Shown here piece by piece: positions 50,666 through 61,962 of a DNA stretch of 64,000 bases. The stretch is from Rhodoferax sp. (lineage in GTDB: Bacteria > Pseudomonadota > Gammaproteobacteria > Burkholderiales > Burkholderiaceae_C). Within the stretch, counting starts at the first letter, position 1, and every line of letters starts with the position of its first letter. Made by a program: the position numbers and the translations under genes. A model generated the notes under the pieces. That model saw only the letters and a program-made list of their open reading frames with translations. It was not told where the DNA came from and ran no database searches. Location: positions 84,956 through 148,955 of the forward strand of contig JARXAM010000027.1 of assembly GCA_029865845.1 (NCBI GenBank), written 5' to 3'.

Positions 50666-51511
50666 ATGCTAGGTTTGCGCGTCCTTACCGCTGTCGGAAT
50701 GCTTGCCGTACTGCTTCCTGCAGTGTTCTTTCCGGCCCCTTTGGCGTTCGCGGTCGTTGCGGCTGTGTTGGTTGCATGCGCCACCTGGGAGTGGTTTGTG
50801 CTCAACGGCGGCGGTCGCAGGCAAGCACTTGCGGCGGGTGTGGTGTCTTTGGTGGTCTGTGGGTTGCTTTGGAAGTTTGCTCCCTCCGCGGCCACGCATC
50901 AGAGCGTTTGGATTGCCAGTGCGGTACTTTGGGCCGCAGGTGTTTGCGCGCTGTTGTACGCGGGCGTCCCCGGCTGGAAGGCATTGCATCCCGTGATGCG
51001 GCAATGGGTTGGTTTCGTGATGCTGTGTGTCGCGTGGTTGGCGGTGGTGTTGGCACGCATGCGCGGGATAAATTTTCTGTTCTCTGTCATGGCGCTGGTG
51101 TGGGTGGCTGACATTGCCGCGTACTTTGTGGGGCGCGCGTTCGGAGGTGTGTTATTTACAAAAAAGCTAGCTCCAACGATCAGTCCTGGGAAGACACGGG
51201 AAGGCGCCTTGGGCGGGTTGACAGCGATCGTTCTCGTCGGATGGGTCTGGGTAGTGGCAGACGCGGCAATGGCACCGGATTCAGTGAGTATTTACACGGC
51301 GCTGGCGGGGCGGCACTGGCTGTGGATGGTGCTCGGAACCCTGTTGCTCGGGGTAATGAGCATTTGCGGTGATTTGTTGGAGTCCTTGGTGAAGCGAGCC
51401 GCTGGTGCCAAGGACAGCAGCCGCCTGTTGCCGGGGCATGGCGGTGTACTGGACCGGTTGGACGCGTTGTTGCCGGTGGTTCCGCTGGCTATGTTTATGC
51501 TGAGCTTGTGA
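50666..51511 (+). CDS. cdsA: Phosphatidate cytidylyltransferase
   Basis: WVADIAAYFVGRAFG..KLAPTISPGKTREGALGG...SICGDLLESLVKRAAGAKDSSRLLPGHGGVLDRLDALL. Confidence 0.95.
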   Translation: MLGLRVLTAVGMLAVLLPAVFFPAPLAFAVVAAVLVACATWEWFVLNGGGRRQALAAGVVSLVVCGLLWKFAPSAATHQSVWIASAVLWAAGVCALLYAGVPGWKALHPVMRQWVGFVMLCVAWLAVVLARMRGINFLFSVMALVWVADIAAYFVGRAFGGVLFTKKLAPTISPGKTREGALGGLTAIVLVGWVWVVADAAMAPDSVSIYTALAGRHWLWMVLGTLLLGVMSICGDLLESLVKRAAGAKDSSRLLPGHGGVLDRLDALLPVVPLAMFMLSL

Positions 51512-52710
51512 GCGAGTCTGAAATGCAGCACATCACCGTTTTGGGATCCACCGGGTCGATCGGAACCAGTACCTTGGATGTACTTCGGCGCCATCCGGAA
51601 CGGTTTTCTGTTTTTGCGCTAACCGCGGCAAGTAGCGCGGACCTACTTTTTGCCCAATGTGTCGAGTTTTCTCCGCGCTTTGCCGTGATGGTTCACCCGC
51701 AGAGCGCACTGGAGTTGCAACAACGACTCCGGCGGGCCGGGGTGACCACCGAGGTGCTCAGTGGTACCGCAGCGCTGGATCAGGTCGCAGCCGATCCTGT
51801 GGTGGATGTCGTGATGGCAGCCATCGTGGGTGCGGCAGGTTTGTCATCGTGCATGGCGGCGGCATATGCAGGCAAGCGCCTGCTTTTGGCCAACAAAGAG
51901 GCGCTGGTGGTGGGGGGGCATGTGTTTATGGCCGCGGTGCATGCCGGTGGTGCAACACTGCTTCCCATCGACAGTGAACATTCGGCGGTATTTCAGTGTT
52001 TGCCGGATGATCGCTCGCATTGGTCATCCGTGATCGACAAGGTGATACTGACGGCGTCAGGTGGCCCATTCAGAACGTGGTCTGCGGTCGAGCTTGCGCA
52101 TGTGACCCCTGAGCAGGCCTGTGCGCATCCCAACTGGGTGATGGGGCGCAAGATATCGGTGGACTCTGCGACCATGATGAACAAAGCGCTCGAAGTCATA
52201 GAAGCCAAGTTTTTGTTTGATCTGCGGCCCCCGCAAATTGACGTCGTGATTCACCCGCAAAGCGTGGTGCATTCGATGGTGCAGTACGTGGATCATTCGG
52301 TAGTTGCGCAACTTGGCACGCCCGATATGCGCAGCCCCATCGCTTATGGCTTGGCGTGGCCTCAACGGATTGCATCGGGCGCTGCAGCCTTGGACTTTTC
52401 TTCGATGGCTTCGTTGACATTTGAGTCCATTCACCATGCCGAGCACCAAGCGCGCTTCCCTGGTTTGAAGCTCGCGTGGGAAACCCTTTTGGGCCAGCCA
52501 GGTGCCACCGTGGTGTTGAATGCAGCCAATGAGGTGGCTGTAGCTGCCTTTTTGGATCGTCGTATCCGCTTTGACCAGATTCACGCGGTGAACACCGAGG
52601 TGTTGGAAAAGACTGTTTTTGTATCGCCCTCGGACTTGCCATCGTTGATGGACTTGGATGCTCAGGCCCGTCAGGTCGCTGAGCAAAGTTGCGTCGCATT
52701 CCAACGTTGA
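51508..52710 (+). CDS. dxr: 1-deoxy-D-xylulose 5-phosphate reductoisomerase
   Basis: MQHITVLGSTGSIGTSTLDVLRRHPERF...LLLANKEALVVGG...LPIDSEHSAVFQCL; start GTG 51508 or ATG 51523. Confidence 0.96.
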   Translation: MSESEMQHITVLGSTGSIGTSTLDVLRRHPERFSVFALTAASSADLLFAQCVEFSPRFAVMVHPQSALELQQRLRRAGVTTEVLSGTAALDQVAADPVVDVVMAAIVGAAGLSSCMAAAYAGKRLLLANKEALVVGGHVFMAAVHAGGATLLPIDSEHSAVFQCLPDDRSHWSSVIDKVILTASGGPFRTWSAVELAHVTPEQACAHPNWVMGRKISVDSATMMNKALEVIEAKFLFDLRPPQIDVVIHPQSVVHSMVQYVDHSVVAQLGTPDMRSPIAYGLAWPQRIASGAAALDFSSMASLTFESIHHAEHQARFPGLKLAWETLLGQPGATVVLNAANEVAVAAFLDRRIRFDQIHAVNTEVLEKTVFVSPSDLPSLMDLDAQARQVAEQSCVAFQR

Positions 52711-52728
52711 TTGGAAAGGGAAGTTATC

Positions 52729-54087
52729 GTGCAAACCGTGTTGGCGTTTATTGTTGCCATAGGCGTTCTGGTTGCCGTGCACGAGTGGGGGCATTTTTAT
52801 GCAGCGCGTCTGTGTGGCGTGAAGGTGTTGCGGTTTTCTATTGGGTTTGGCCCAAGGCTGTGGGGGTGGACATCGCCGAGCACGGGTACAGATTTCATGG
52901 TCAGCGCGATACCGCTTGGGGGCTACGTCAAGATGTTGGATAGCCGGGAGGGGCCTGTAGGCACACAGGATTCTGCACATGCGTTCGACGCGCAGAGCGT
53001 GGGTCGGCGGGCATTTATCGTCGTTGCAGGACCGCTAGCCAATTTGTTACTCGCGATTGCGCTGTACGCATTGGTGAACTGGCAACCGGCCTTGCAAGCT
53101 GCGCCGGTATTGCCCACGCCGCTCGCCTCCTCACTGGCTGAAAAGGCGGGCTGGATTGGGGGTGAACGCATCGTGGCAGCGGGTGTGTCGCAAGACCAGT
53201 TGCAACCGGTGCAAACATTTGACGAGCTCCGCTGGTGGCTAACGACAGCCGCGATGGATCGCCAAAGGGTGTACCTGAAATTTCATGCCGCTGGCGGATT
53301 ACAAGGCGATGCAGCGGCGGTGCGCGCGCTTGACTTGGCAGTTCTTGAGGGGGCAGTGGCTGATGCAGGTCTTTTCCAGACCATCGGATGGACTGCACCT
53401 TTTTCTGAAGCGGTGTTGGGCGAGGTCAGCAGCGACGGACGCGCGCGCGCAGCGGGAGTGATGCCTGGCGACAAGGTGCTGTCGGTGGACGGTAAACACA
53501 TACCTGATGCAAGTCAGCTCCGGGCCTTGATTCGCCAGTCCCCGGATGCTGCGATGTCATGGCAGATTGCGCGTGGCGACCAGCTGATGACGATCACGGT
53601 CACCCCCAAAGCAGAGAAGCAGGGGGCGGAATGGCTAGGACGCGTGGGCGCCTATATTGGTGCCGTGCCTGAAACTGTGACCATCCAGTACGGTTTTGCC
53701 CAAGGGCTCACCCGGGCCATAACAAAGACGTGGGACATATGGCGCATGTCCGTCATCGCCATAGGTCAAATGGTGACAGGCCAAGTGTCTATCAGTAACC
53801 TGAATGGCCCGCTGCTGATTGCAGACTATGCCGGTAAGTCTGCCGCCATGGGGATCTTGCAGTTTTTGAGCTTTCTTGCCCTCATCAGCGTCAGCCTCGG
53901 CGTTCTCAACTTGCTGCCCTTGCCGGTGTTGGACGGGGGGCACCTGATGTATTATCTTTACGAGGGGCTCATGGGTCGTCCGCTGTCTGAGAGGTGGTGG
54001 GCTTTCCTTCAACGAGCGGGTGTCGCGTTATTGCTAGTCGTGATGTCCATTGCCTTCTACAACGACATTTTGCACTTCCTGGGCTAA
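52729..54087 (+). CDS. rseP: RIP metalloprotease RseP
   Basis: VAVHEWGHFYAARLCGVKVLRFSIGFGP (HExxH), PDZ region, NLLPLPVLDGGHLMYYL. Confidence 0.95.
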   Translation: MQTVLAFIVAIGVLVAVHEWGHFYAARLCGVKVLRFSIGFGPRLWGWTSPSTGTDFMVSAIPLGGYVKMLDSREGPVGTQDSAHAFDAQSVGRRAFIVVAGPLANLLLAIALYALVNWQPALQAAPVLPTPLASSLAEKAGWIGGERIVAAGVSQDQLQPVQTFDELRWWLTTAAMDRQRVYLKFHAAGGLQGDAAAVRALDLAVLEGAVADAGLFQTIGWTAPFSEAVLGEVSSDGRARAAGVMPGDKVLSVDGKHIPDASQLRALIRQSPDAAMSWQIARGDQLMTITVTPKAEKQGAEWLGRVGAYIGAVPETVTIQYGFAQGLTRAITKTWDIWRMSVIAIGQMVTGQVSISNLNGPLLIADYAGKSAAMGILQFLSFLALISVSLGVLNLLPLPVLDGGHLMYYLYEGLMGRPLSERWWAFLQRAGVALLLVVMSIAFYNDILHFLG

Positions 54088-54125
54088 CCCTCCAGGTGCC
54101 CACAACCAATCCCCGGAGTTTCCAA

Positions 54126-56432
54126 TTGCGTACCTTGAACAGTCTTCGTCGAAGCGTGGTTTACGGCCTGTGCATAGCCTTTGGGGGCGCACTGATGCAA
54201 GCGGCGTGGGCCTTGGAGCCCTTTGTCGTGCGGGACATTCGAATTGAAGGCCTCCAGCGGGTGGAGGCGGGAACTGTGTTTGCGTCGATCCCGGTACGCG
54301 TGGGGGATAGTTTCACAGAGGAAAAAGCTTCGGCGTCTATTCGATCATTGTTTTCTTTGGGCCTCTTCAAAGACGTCCGAATCGACAACAAAGATGGCGT
54401 GATCGTTGTGATCGTCGAAGAGCGGCCCAACGTGGCAGAGGTCGATTTTTCTGGTAACCGCGAATTTGACAAGGATCTTCTTAAACGGGCCTTGCGGGAT
54501 ATCGGGCTGTCCGAAGGGCGCCCATTCGACAAGGCGTTGGTTGACCGCGCTGAGCAAGAACTGAAAACGCAATACATCAACAAAAGCCTGTATGGCATTG
54601 AAATCGTTACCACGGTCACCCCTATTGAGCGCAACCGGGTCAACGTCAGTTTCGCAATCACTGAAGGCGAAATTGCGAAAATCAGCGAGATAAATATTGT
54701 GGGCAACAAAGCCTTTACGGCTGACAAGTTGCGTGGGCTTTTCGACTCGGATACGGGCAATTGGCTGAGCTGGTACACCAAATCGAACCGCTACTCCCGG
54801 ACCAAGTTAAACGCGGATGTGGAGTCATTGCGGGCGTTTTACATGGCGCGAGGGTTTCTGGAGTTCAAAGTAGACGCATCCCAAGTCGCGATTTCGCCTG
54901 ACAAGAAAGATATTGCTATCACTGTGAGCGTGACGGAAGGCGAGCAGTTTGTGGTCTCAGAGATCAAGCTCGCAGGCAACTATCTCAACAAAGAACACGA
55001 GTTCCAGTCGCTCGTGACAATTAAGGCAGGTGAGCCCTACAACGCCAATGACGTGGCGCAAACAACAAAAGCGTTTACCGACTATTTCGCCAACTTTGGC
55101 TATGCCTTTGCCCGTGCCGAGGTACGCACAAGCGTGGATCGGGCTACAAATCGCGTGGCCATTACGTTGGTGGCGGACCCGTCCCGAAGGGTGTATGTGC
55201 GGCGAATCAATGTTGCAGGCAATGACCGCACCCGAGACGAAGTCATTCGTCGCGAATTCCGGCAACTTGAAGCTGCGTGGTACGACGGTGAGAAAATTCG
55301 CACCTCCCGCAATCGGGTGGACCGACTGGGTTACTTCACGAATGTGGGCATCGACACTCAGGAAGTAGCGGGTTCACCCGATCAGGTCGACCTCACCATA
55401 ACAGTGGCCGAGAAGCCCACCGGCAGCATCAGCTTGGGTGCGGGCATATCGAGCGCCGAAGGCTTGGGTTTGTCCTTCGGGTTTAAGCAGGACAACGCCT
55501 TTGGCTCGGGTAACTCATTGGGTATCGAGCTCAACACGAGCAAGGCCAACCGTACGCTGGTGCTGAGTACGACCAATCCCTATTTCACGGACGATGGCGT
55601 TTCGCGCTCGCTCGATTTGTACCAGCGCACTGCCCGCCCGTATGCGGACGTGGATAGTTATGCCATCGAAACCACCGGGGTTGGCGTCCGGTTTGGTGTG
55701 CCATTTTCAGACGCCGATACCGTGTATTTTGGAATAGGCTGGGACAAAACCCGCATTCTTCCTGGAACCTATCTGCCCACGGTGTATGACGACTACGCCA
55801 AGGAATACGGCTTTGAGGCCACTGCCTTGCCCGTGACCGTCGGCTGGTCGCGCGATACACGAGACAGCGCCTTGGTTCCTAGTACAGGTCGGGTTATTCG
55901 CACCAATGCGGAGTGGAGTGTCAGCGGCGATATGCGGTATGTGCGCGGAACTGCGCAGTTCCAACAGTTTTACCCCATTAGTCGCACCATCACGGCGGCG
56001 TTTAACTCGGAGCTGTCTTTGGGTGCCGCCACCGGTTCGAGCTCCTATCCGGTGTTTAAAAACTATTATTTGGGTGGCTTGGGTTCGGTGCGTGGCTTTG
56101 AGCAAGGCAGTTTGACGACCGCCGCGCAACGCGCAGCATCGCTTACCGCCACCGGGGGCGCGAAAAAGGTGGTGTTCAACGCCGAGGTGCTGTCGCCGTT
56201 TCCCGGCGGCGGCAGTGACCGGACCTTGCGCGCTTTTGCCTTCGTGGACGCGGGGGGGATCTATGCTCCGGATGAGTCGCTTCAGTTGGGTGATATGCGC
56301 GCGTCTTACGGCGTGGGTGTAAGCTGGATTTCTCCGGTGGGTCCTTTGCGTCTTGCCATAGCACGTCCCTTGTCCAAGTTTGACGCAGATAGAATGCAAA
56401 ATGTTCAATTTCAGATCGGAACTACTTTTTAA
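54126..56432 (+). CDS. bamA: Outer membrane protein assembly factor BamA
   Basis: POTRA repeats from FVVRDIRIEGLQRVEAGTVFASIPV; surface-antigen barrel ending QMQNVQFQIGTTF-type; TTG start inferred. Confidence 0.95.
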   Translation: MRTLNSLRRSVVYGLCIAFGGALMQAAWALEPFVVRDIRIEGLQRVEAGTVFASIPVRVGDSFTEEKASASIRSLFSLGLFKDVRIDNKDGVIVVIVEERPNVAEVDFSGNREFDKDLLKRALRDIGLSEGRPFDKALVDRAEQELKTQYINKSLYGIEIVTTVTPIERNRVNVSFAITEGEIAKISEINIVGNKAFTADKLRGLFDSDTGNWLSWYTKSNRYSRTKLNADVESLRAFYMARGFLEFKVDASQVAISPDKKDIAITVSVTEGEQFVVSEIKLAGNYLNKEHEFQSLVTIKAGEPYNANDVAQTTKAFTDYFANFGYAFARAEVRTSVDRATNRVAITLVADPSRRVYVRRINVAGNDRTRDEVIRREFRQLEAAWYDGEKIRTSRNRVDRLGYFTNVGIDTQEVAGSPDQVDLTITVAEKPTGSISLGAGISSAEGLGLSFGFKQDNAFGSGNSLGIELNTSKANRTLVLSTTNPYFTDDGVSRSLDLYQRTARPYADVDSYAIETTGVGVRFGVPFSDADTVYFGIGWDKTRILPGTYLPTVYDDYAKEYGFEATALPVTVGWSRDTRDSALVPSTGRVIRTNAEWSVSGDMRYVRGTAQFQQFYPISRTITAAFNSELSLGAATGSSSYPVFKNYYLGGLGSVRGFEQGSLTTAAQRAASLTATGGAKKVVFNAEVLSPFPGGGSDRTLRAFAFVDAGGIYAPDESLQLGDMRASYGVGVSWISPVGPLRLAIARPLSKFDADRMQNVQFQIGTTF

Positions 56433-56942
56433 ATGAAAACTGCACGAGTACAAAAGTTGGTGGCATTGGCTTTCGCGTTTTTGTGTGCAAGCAGCTTCGC
56501 CCAAGAGTCCAAAGTGGGCTACATCAACACGCAGCGCATCACCACAGAGTCCGCTCCTGCGAAGGCCGCGCAGACCAAGTTGGAGCAAGAGTTTTCCAAG
56601 CGCCAAAAAGATTTAGCGGACTTGCAGCAGTCCCTTAAATCCATGAGCGAAAAGTTTGAACGTGACGCGCCAGCGATGACGGAGCAGCAACGCACGGCAC
56701 GCCAAAAGGAGTTTGCGGAGCAAAACCGAGACTTTCAGCGCAAGCAAAGAGAGTTCCAAGAAGACCTGAACGGTCGTCGTAACGAAGAACTTCAAAAAGT
56801 TCTGGATGTGGCAAACCGTGCTGTGAAACAAGTAGCCGAGAGTGAGAAATACGACATCGTGTTGCAAGAAGTGGTTTACAGCAGCACACGCCATGACATT
56901 ACCGAAAAGGTTTTGAAGATTCTCAACGCAGGTGCCAAGTAA
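56433..56942 (+). CDS. skp: OmpH/Skp periplasmic chaperone
   Basis: Signal peptide, KVGYINTQRITTESAPAKAAQTKLEQEFSKRQKDLADLQQSLK; directly after bamA. Confidence 0.93.
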   Translation: MKTARVQKLVALAFAFLCASSFAQESKVGYINTQRITTESAPAKAAQTKLEQEFSKRQKDLADLQQSLKSMSEKFERDAPAMTEQQRTARQKEFAEQNRDFQRKQREFQEDLNGRRNEELQKVLDVANRAVKQVAESEKYDIVLQEVVYSSTRHDITEKVLKILNAGAK

Positions 56943-56945
56943 GCC

Positions 56946-57950
56946 TTGACGACACCGGTTGTTCGTGTGGACCCCCTTGCGCTCTCCGCGTTGGTTGAAC
57001 AACTGGGGGGCGAGCTGCTAGGGTCTGGTGATGTGTTGATTGCCGGGCTGGCTCCCTTGGAGTCTGCTACCAGTAAGGACATCAGTTTCCTTAGTAACCC
57101 CAAGTACCAGCAGCAACTGTCGCAGTCCTCTGCTGGCTGTGTCATTGTCGGTCCTTCTATGAAGGTGCTCGCAGCGGCCCGTGGGCCGTGCATCGTGACC
57201 CCCAATCCTTATCTTTACTTCGCCAGACTGACCCAACTGTGGCGCAGGCGTGTGGCGCGCGACGTATCCCGGATTCCAGTCATTCATCCCAGCGCCCTTG
57301 TTGACCCAGAGGCCCGCATTGCTTCGTCGGCTCGCATCGGGCCCCTGTGTGTTGTTGAAGCCGGTGCAACGGTAGGTGAAGGTACAGTATTGAAGTCCCG
57401 GGTGACCGTAGGCGAGGATTGTCATATCGGCGATCGATGCATCGTCCACTCCGGTGTTGTGATCGGTGCGGACGGCTTTGGTTTCGCGCCTGACGGTGGA
57501 CGCTGGGAGAAGATTGAACAGCTAGGTGCAGTCCGCATCGGCAATGATGTGGAGATCGGTGCCAACACATGCATCGACCGAGGCGCACTGAATGACACCA
57601 TCATTGAAGACGGCGTGAAGTTGGACAACCTGATCCAAATCGGCCACAACGTGCGCATTGGTGCAAACACTGCTATGGCAGGGTGTGTGGGTGTGGCTGG
57701 TTCTGCCACCATCGGACCGCACTGCACAGTGGGCGGCGGCGCCATCATTCTTGGCCATCTGACGCTGGCTGCTGGTGTGCACATCTCGGCTGCCACCGTG
57801 GTTAGCAAGTCGATTCACAAGCCAGGCAACTACACCGGCATCTTTCCTCTTGATGAAAATGCAAACTGGGAACGTAATGCTGCATCTTTGAAGCAGCTTC
57901 ACAGTTTGAGAGACCGAATTAAAACCCTAGAAAAAGAGAACAAGCCATGA
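56946..57950 (+). CDS. lpxD: UDP-3-O-(3-hydroxymyristoyl)glucosamine N-acyltransferase
   Basis: Hexapeptide repeats ...[45 protein letters not shown]. Confidence 0.96.
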   Translation: MTTPVVRVDPLALSALVEQLGGELLGSGDVLIAGLAPLESATSKDISFLSNPKYQQQLSQSSAGCVIVGPSMKVLAAARGPCIVTPNPYLYFARLTQLWRRRVARDVSRIPVIHPSALVDPEARIASSARIGPLCVVEAGATVGEGTVLKSRVTVGEDCHIGDRCIVHSGVVIGADGFGFAPDGGRWEKIEQLGAVRIGNDVEIGANTCIDRGALNDTIIEDGVKLDNLIQIGHNVRIGANTAMAGCVGVAGSATIGPHCTVGGGAIILGHLTLAAGVHISAATVVSKSIHKPGNYTGIFPLDENANWERNAASLKQLHSLRDRIKTLEKENKP

Positions 57951-58387
57951 TGGATATCCACAAAATTTTGAAGCAACTGCCCCACCGTTACCCGTTCTTG
58001 TTAGTGGATCGTGTGTTGGAGTTGGACAAGGGCAAAACCATCAAGGCCCTGAAGAATGTCACGATCAACGAACCCTTCTTTGAGGGACATTTCCCGCACC
58101 GCCCAGTGATGCCTGGTGTGTTGATGTTGGAAGCTTTGGCCCAGGCGGCTGCCTTGTTGGCGTTCGATGCCTTGGATACTGCTCCCAATGACCAAATGGT
58201 GTATTACTTTGCTGGCATTGATGGGGCCCGCTTCAAACGACCTGTGGAACCCGGTGACCAACTTCTCCTGCATGTGGAAATGTTGCGCATGAAAGCTGGC
58301 ATCTTTAAGTTCAAGGCCAGTGCGACGGTGGGTAGCGAATTGGCTTGCGAAGCTGAGTTGACCTGCGCCATGCGCGCGATCAGCTAA
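57947..58387 (+). CDS. fabZ: 3-hydroxyacyl-ACP dehydratase
   Basis: [24 protein letters not shown]...[26 protein letters not shown]. Confidence 0.97.
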   Translation: MMDIHKILKQLPHRYPFLLVDRVLELDKGKTIKALKNVTINEPFFEGHFPHRPVMPGVLMLEALAQAAALLAFDALDTAPNDQMVYYFAGIDGARFKRPVEPGDQLLLHVEMLRMKAGIFKFKASATVGSELACEAELTCAMRAIS

Positions 58388-58397
58388 GGGGCCGGGT

Positions 58398-59192
58398 GTG
58401 TCAAACATACACCCTACCGCCATAGTGGCGTCTGGTGCCGAGCTAGATAGTTCGGTCACTGTTGGTCCCTACACCGTCATCGGTCCTCACGTGCGTATCG
58501 GTGCCGGAACTACCGTGGGGCCCCACTGCGTCATTGAGGGGCATACGACGATTGGTGAGGACAACCGCATCTTCCAGTTCAATTCGCTTGGCGCCATACC
58601 ACAAGACAAAAAGTATGCCGGTGAACCCTGTGAGCTGATCATTGGCGACCGCAACACCATTCGCGAGTTTTGCACTTTCAACATAGGTTCCCCCGGTGAC
58701 GCTGGAGTCACCAGGGTGGGCAGTGACAACTGGATCATGGCCTATGTTCACCTCGCGCACGACTGCTTGGTGGGCAACCATGTGATCTTTGCCAATAACT
58801 CTCAGCTCGCTGGCCACGTGCAAGTGGGCGATTGGGTCATCCTGGGTGGCTTTACGGTAGTGCACCAGTTTGTGCGCCTGGGCGCGCATAGCATGAGCGC
58901 CATGTGCTCACTTTTGTTTGCGGACCTTCCGCCGTTTGTGATGTGCCAAGGTCAGCCCGCCGCAGCCCGTTCCATGAACTTCGAGGGCCTACGCCGACGT
59001 GGTTGGACGCCCGAGCGTATCTCGGGCGTGAAGGCGATTCACAAGGCCTTGTACCGGGATGATCTCACCCTGGACCAGGCGAAAGAGCGTATCGCTGGTT
59101 TGGCGGTGGAGCGTCCCGAGACCGCCCCCGACGTGGCCATGATGCGCGACTTTTTAGCTGGCGTGTCCGCTCACCGCGGCATCGTGCGCTGA
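58398..59192 (+). CDS. lpxA: Acyl-ACP--UDP-N-acetylglucosamine O-acyltransferase
   Basis: [60 protein letters not shown]. Confidence 0.96.
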   Translation: MSNIHPTAIVASGAELDSSVTVGPYTVIGPHVRIGAGTTVGPHCVIEGHTTIGEDNRIFQFNSLGAIPQDKKYAGEPCELIIGDRNTIREFCTFNIGSPGDAGVTRVGSDNWIMAYVHLAHDCLVGNHVIFANNSQLAGHVQVGDWVILGGFTVVHQFVRLGAHSMSAMCSLLFADLPPFVMCQGQPAAARSMNFEGLRRRGWTPERISGVKAIHKALYRDDLTLDQAKERIAGLAVERPETAPDVAMMRDFLAGVSAHRGIVR

Positions 59193-59206
59193 TCGTTACC
59201 GTTCGC

Positions 59207-60391
59207 GTGCTTTCTGTCGACACCAGTTCCCGCGCTACGGGCGCGTTGGCCATTGCGATGGTGGCGGGCGAAGCCTCGGGTGACTTGCTTGCCGGTTTGT
59301 TGCTTGCCGGCGTGCGCCAGCGCTGGCCCCAAGCGCGTGCTTACGGCATCGGCGGCCCGCAAATGGCGCAGCAAAACTTTCAAGCGTGGTGGCCACATCA
59401 CAAACTGGCGGTGCATGGCTTTAGCTGGGAGTTGTTGCGGCGCTATCGCGAAATTGTGGGCATTCGCGCAGCACTAGGCGACAGACTTTTGGCTGACAAG
59501 CCCGATGTGTTTATCGGTGTCGACGCGCCGGACTTCAACCTCGGCCTCGAAGCCCGTCTTAAGGCGCAGGGCGTGAAGACGGTGCATTTTGTGTGCCCCT
59601 CTATTTGGGCTTGGCGCCCGGAACGGGTGGATACACTGCGCCGCAGTACCGACCATGTACTGTGCATTTTTCCCTTTGAGCCGGAGTTGCTGGCATCGCA
59701 TGGGATTTCTGCGACTTATGTAGGCCATCCTTTGGCCCATGTCATTCCCATGGAGCCGGACAAGGTTGCAGCGCGTAGTGCGCTGGGCCTGTCGGACACG
59801 GACGAGGTGGTAGCCATTTTGCCGGGCAGCCGACAGTCCGAAATTCGGCACCTGGCTCCCCGGTTTTTTCGGGCTGCGGCGCTCATTCAATCTGCGCGGC
59901 CAGCCGTCAAATTCATTGTTCCCGCAGTACCTGGTTTGTTACCTGAAATCCAGGCCTTTGCCCGACGAAGCGGTATGGCAGAGCGTTTGCAGTTGCTGAG
60001 CGGCGCGTCCCATTCTGCGCTGGCTGCCTGTGATGTCACTCTCATCGCCAGTGGCACCGCGACCTTGGAAGCCGCTCTGTTCAAGCGGCCCATGGTCATT
60101 GGTTATCACATGTCGTGGTTTTCGTGGCAGATCATGCGTCGCAAGCGCCTGCAGCCATGGGTGGGTTTGCCCAACATTCTGTGCCGCGACTTTGTGGTGC
60201 CAGAGTTGCTGCAGGACGATGCCACACCGGACGCACTCGCAACCTGTGTATTGCAGTGGCTGGATGCCGCACGGCACGAGCCCGTCAAAATTGCGGCTCT
60301 TGAATCCACCTTCCGCGCGCTTCACGTTGATTTGCAGCGCGATACCGTTTCTCTCGCTACCAATGCCATCGAAAAAGTCCTCTGTCGCTAA
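59207..60391 (+). CDS. lpxB: Lipid-A-disaccharide synthase
   Basis: [38 protein letters not shown]...[30 protein letters not shown]. Confidence 0.96.
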   Translation: MLSVDTSSRATGALAIAMVAGEASGDLLAGLLLAGVRQRWPQARAYGIGGPQMAQQNFQAWWPHHKLAVHGFSWELLRRYREIVGIRAALGDRLLADKPDVFIGVDAPDFNLGLEARLKAQGVKTVHFVCPSIWAWRPERVDTLRRSTDHVLCIFPFEPELLASHGISATYVGHPLAHVIPMEPDKVAARSALGLSDTDEVVAILPGSRQSEIRHLAPRFFRAAALIQSARPAVKFIVPAVPGLLPEIQAFARRSGMAERLQLLSGASHSALAACDVTLIASGTATLEAALFKRPMVIGYHMSWFSWQIMRRKRLQPWVGLPNILCRDFVVPELLQDDATPDALATCVLQWLDAARHEPVKIAALESTFRALHVDLQRDTVSLATNAIEKVLCR

Positions 60392-61001
60392 AAGTCCCGG
60401 GGCGGCCACAGTGCACCAGGTGGCTTTCAGTTGGGAAATCACGGGATTGACTGCCGGCGTCGATGAGGCGGGGCGCGGGCCTTTGGCCGGGCCGGTCGTG
60501 GCAGCGGCTGTCATCTTGGATGAACTGCGTCCCATTGCCGGCCTGGCCGACTCTAAAAAACTCAGCGCCTCGCGCCGCGATATGCTGTTTGATGAAATCC
60601 GCGCCAAGGCCCTGTGCTGTTCGGTAGCACAGGCGAGCGCCGAAGAAATTGACCAGCTCAACATCCTGCAAGCCACCATGCTGGCGATGCGCCGTGCGGT
60701 GGAGGGCTTGCGGCTCAAGCCAGCCAAAGTGCTTGTCGATGGAAACTGCTTGCCCGTACTGGACGTGTTGGGCGAGGCCATAGTCAAGGGCGATGCCACC
60801 GTGCCTGCCATATCGGCTGCTTCCATCTTGGCCAAGGTCACCCGCGATCGCTGGTGTTCTGAGTTGGATGCCCGATACCCCCAATACGGTTTTGCTGCCC
60901 ATAAGGGCTATGGCACTGCCGAGCACCTTGCCGCGTTACAGGCGCACGGTGCCTGTCCTGCGCATCGCAAAACCTTTGCGCCTGTGATGCGCGTACTGTG
61001 A
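60363..61001 (+). CDS. rnhB: Ribonuclease HII
   Basis: [24 protein letters not shown]...[12 protein letters not shown]...[15 protein letters not shown]; overlaps lpxB end by 29 bp. Confidence 0.95.
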   Translation: MPSKKSSVAKSPGAATVHQVAFSWEITGLTAGVDEAGRGPLAGPVVAAAVILDELRPIAGLADSKKLSASRRDMLFDEIRAKALCCSVAQASAEEIDQLNILQATMLAMRRAVEGLRLKPAKVLVDGNCLPVLDVLGEAIVKGDATVPAISAASILAKVTRDRWCSELDARYPQYGFAAHKGYGTAEHLAALQAHGACPAHRKTFAPVMRVL

Positions 61002-61008
61002 GGCATCT

Positions 61009-61785
61009 ATGAGCGAACCCCTGCGTATCGCATCGCGCGAAAACGCGCTCCTTAAAGAGCTGCGCAAGCTCAGTACCGACAACACCGCCTATCGCAAAGC
61101 GGGGCGATTCTGGATCGAGGGAGATCATCTGTGCAGTGCCGCGCTCGCACGTGGTGTAGCGCCAGCGGTGCTCGTACTAGCGGAGTCGTTTTATTCTGTG
61201 GTACCCGTTGCATACGCCCGGGCTGCGCGTAAGACGGTTGTCATTCCCGATGCGTTGTTCCGCGAGATTAGTGGGCTGGAGTCACCAGCCAGGGTCGGTT
61301 TTTTGGTCGACTTGCCGGGGGTGTGCACTCTTGAGCCGCTCGTCGCCACGGTGGTCTTGGACCGGGTGCAGGATGCTGGCAATGTGGGCTCCATTCTTCG
61401 CAGTGCAGGCGCATTTGGATTTCGGCAAGTGCTGGCGCTCAAGGGCACGGCTGCCCTCTGGAGCGCCAAAGTGCTGCGGGCAGGCATGGGGGCACATTTT
61501 GGCCTTCGGCTGCTGGAGGGTTTGGACTTGCAAGACCTAGATGCCTTGCGAGTGCCGCTGGTGGTAACAAGTTCGCATCAAGGTGAGCTGGTGCATACCC
61601 TCGATTTGCCGCAACCATGTGCGTGGGCCATGGGGCATGAAGGGCAGGGGGTGTCAGACGCGCTGATGTCCAGAGCCAATGCATTTGCGCGCATCGGTCA
61701 GCCTGGGGGGGAGGAGTCATTGAATGTGGCCGCTGCCGCTGCGATTTGTCTGCATGCCAGTAGTCTGAAGCTCACACAGCGGTGA
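61009..61785 (+). CDS. TrmH/SpoU-family RNA 2'-O-methyltransferase
   Basis: RVQDAGNVGSILRSAGAFGF...AWAMGHEGQGVSDALMSRANAFARIGQPGGEESLNVAAAAAICL. Confidence 0.93.
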   Translation: MSEPLRIASRENALLKELRKLSTDNTAYRKAGRFWIEGDHLCSAALARGVAPAVLVLAESFYSVVPVAYARAARKTVVIPDALFREISGLESPARVGFLVDLPGVCTLEPLVATVVLDRVQDAGNVGSILRSAGAFGFRQVLALKGTAALWSAKVLRAGMGAHFGLRLLEGLDLQDLDALRVPLVVTSSHQGELVHTLDLPQPCAWAMGHEGQGVSDALMSRANAFARIGQPGGEESLNVAAAAAICLHASSLKLTQR

Positions 61786-61839
61786 ACCAGGGGTGCCCTC
61801 AGCTATAATGGGAGGCTTTCCAGAAAACAGCCGTCCCAA

Positions 61840-61907
61840 GCGCATTTCAAGCAAAATTCCCTCATACATTTGCACCACTCAAGCAGCTCGCTTGACGTGG
61901 AATGCGC
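61840..61907 (+). promoter_or_regulatory. Potential structured leader of carA mRNA
   Basis: TATAAT at 61804-61809; GCGCATTTCAAG (61840-61851) can pair with CTTGA(cgtgg)AATGCGC (61891-61907); competing hairpin TCAAGC-AGCTC-GCTTGA (61879-61895). Confidence 0.4.
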
Positions 61908-61962
61908 CAAGAGTTTGGCTTGAGCGCGTTTGGGCGTACCCGTAAATCATTCGGAGAAACCA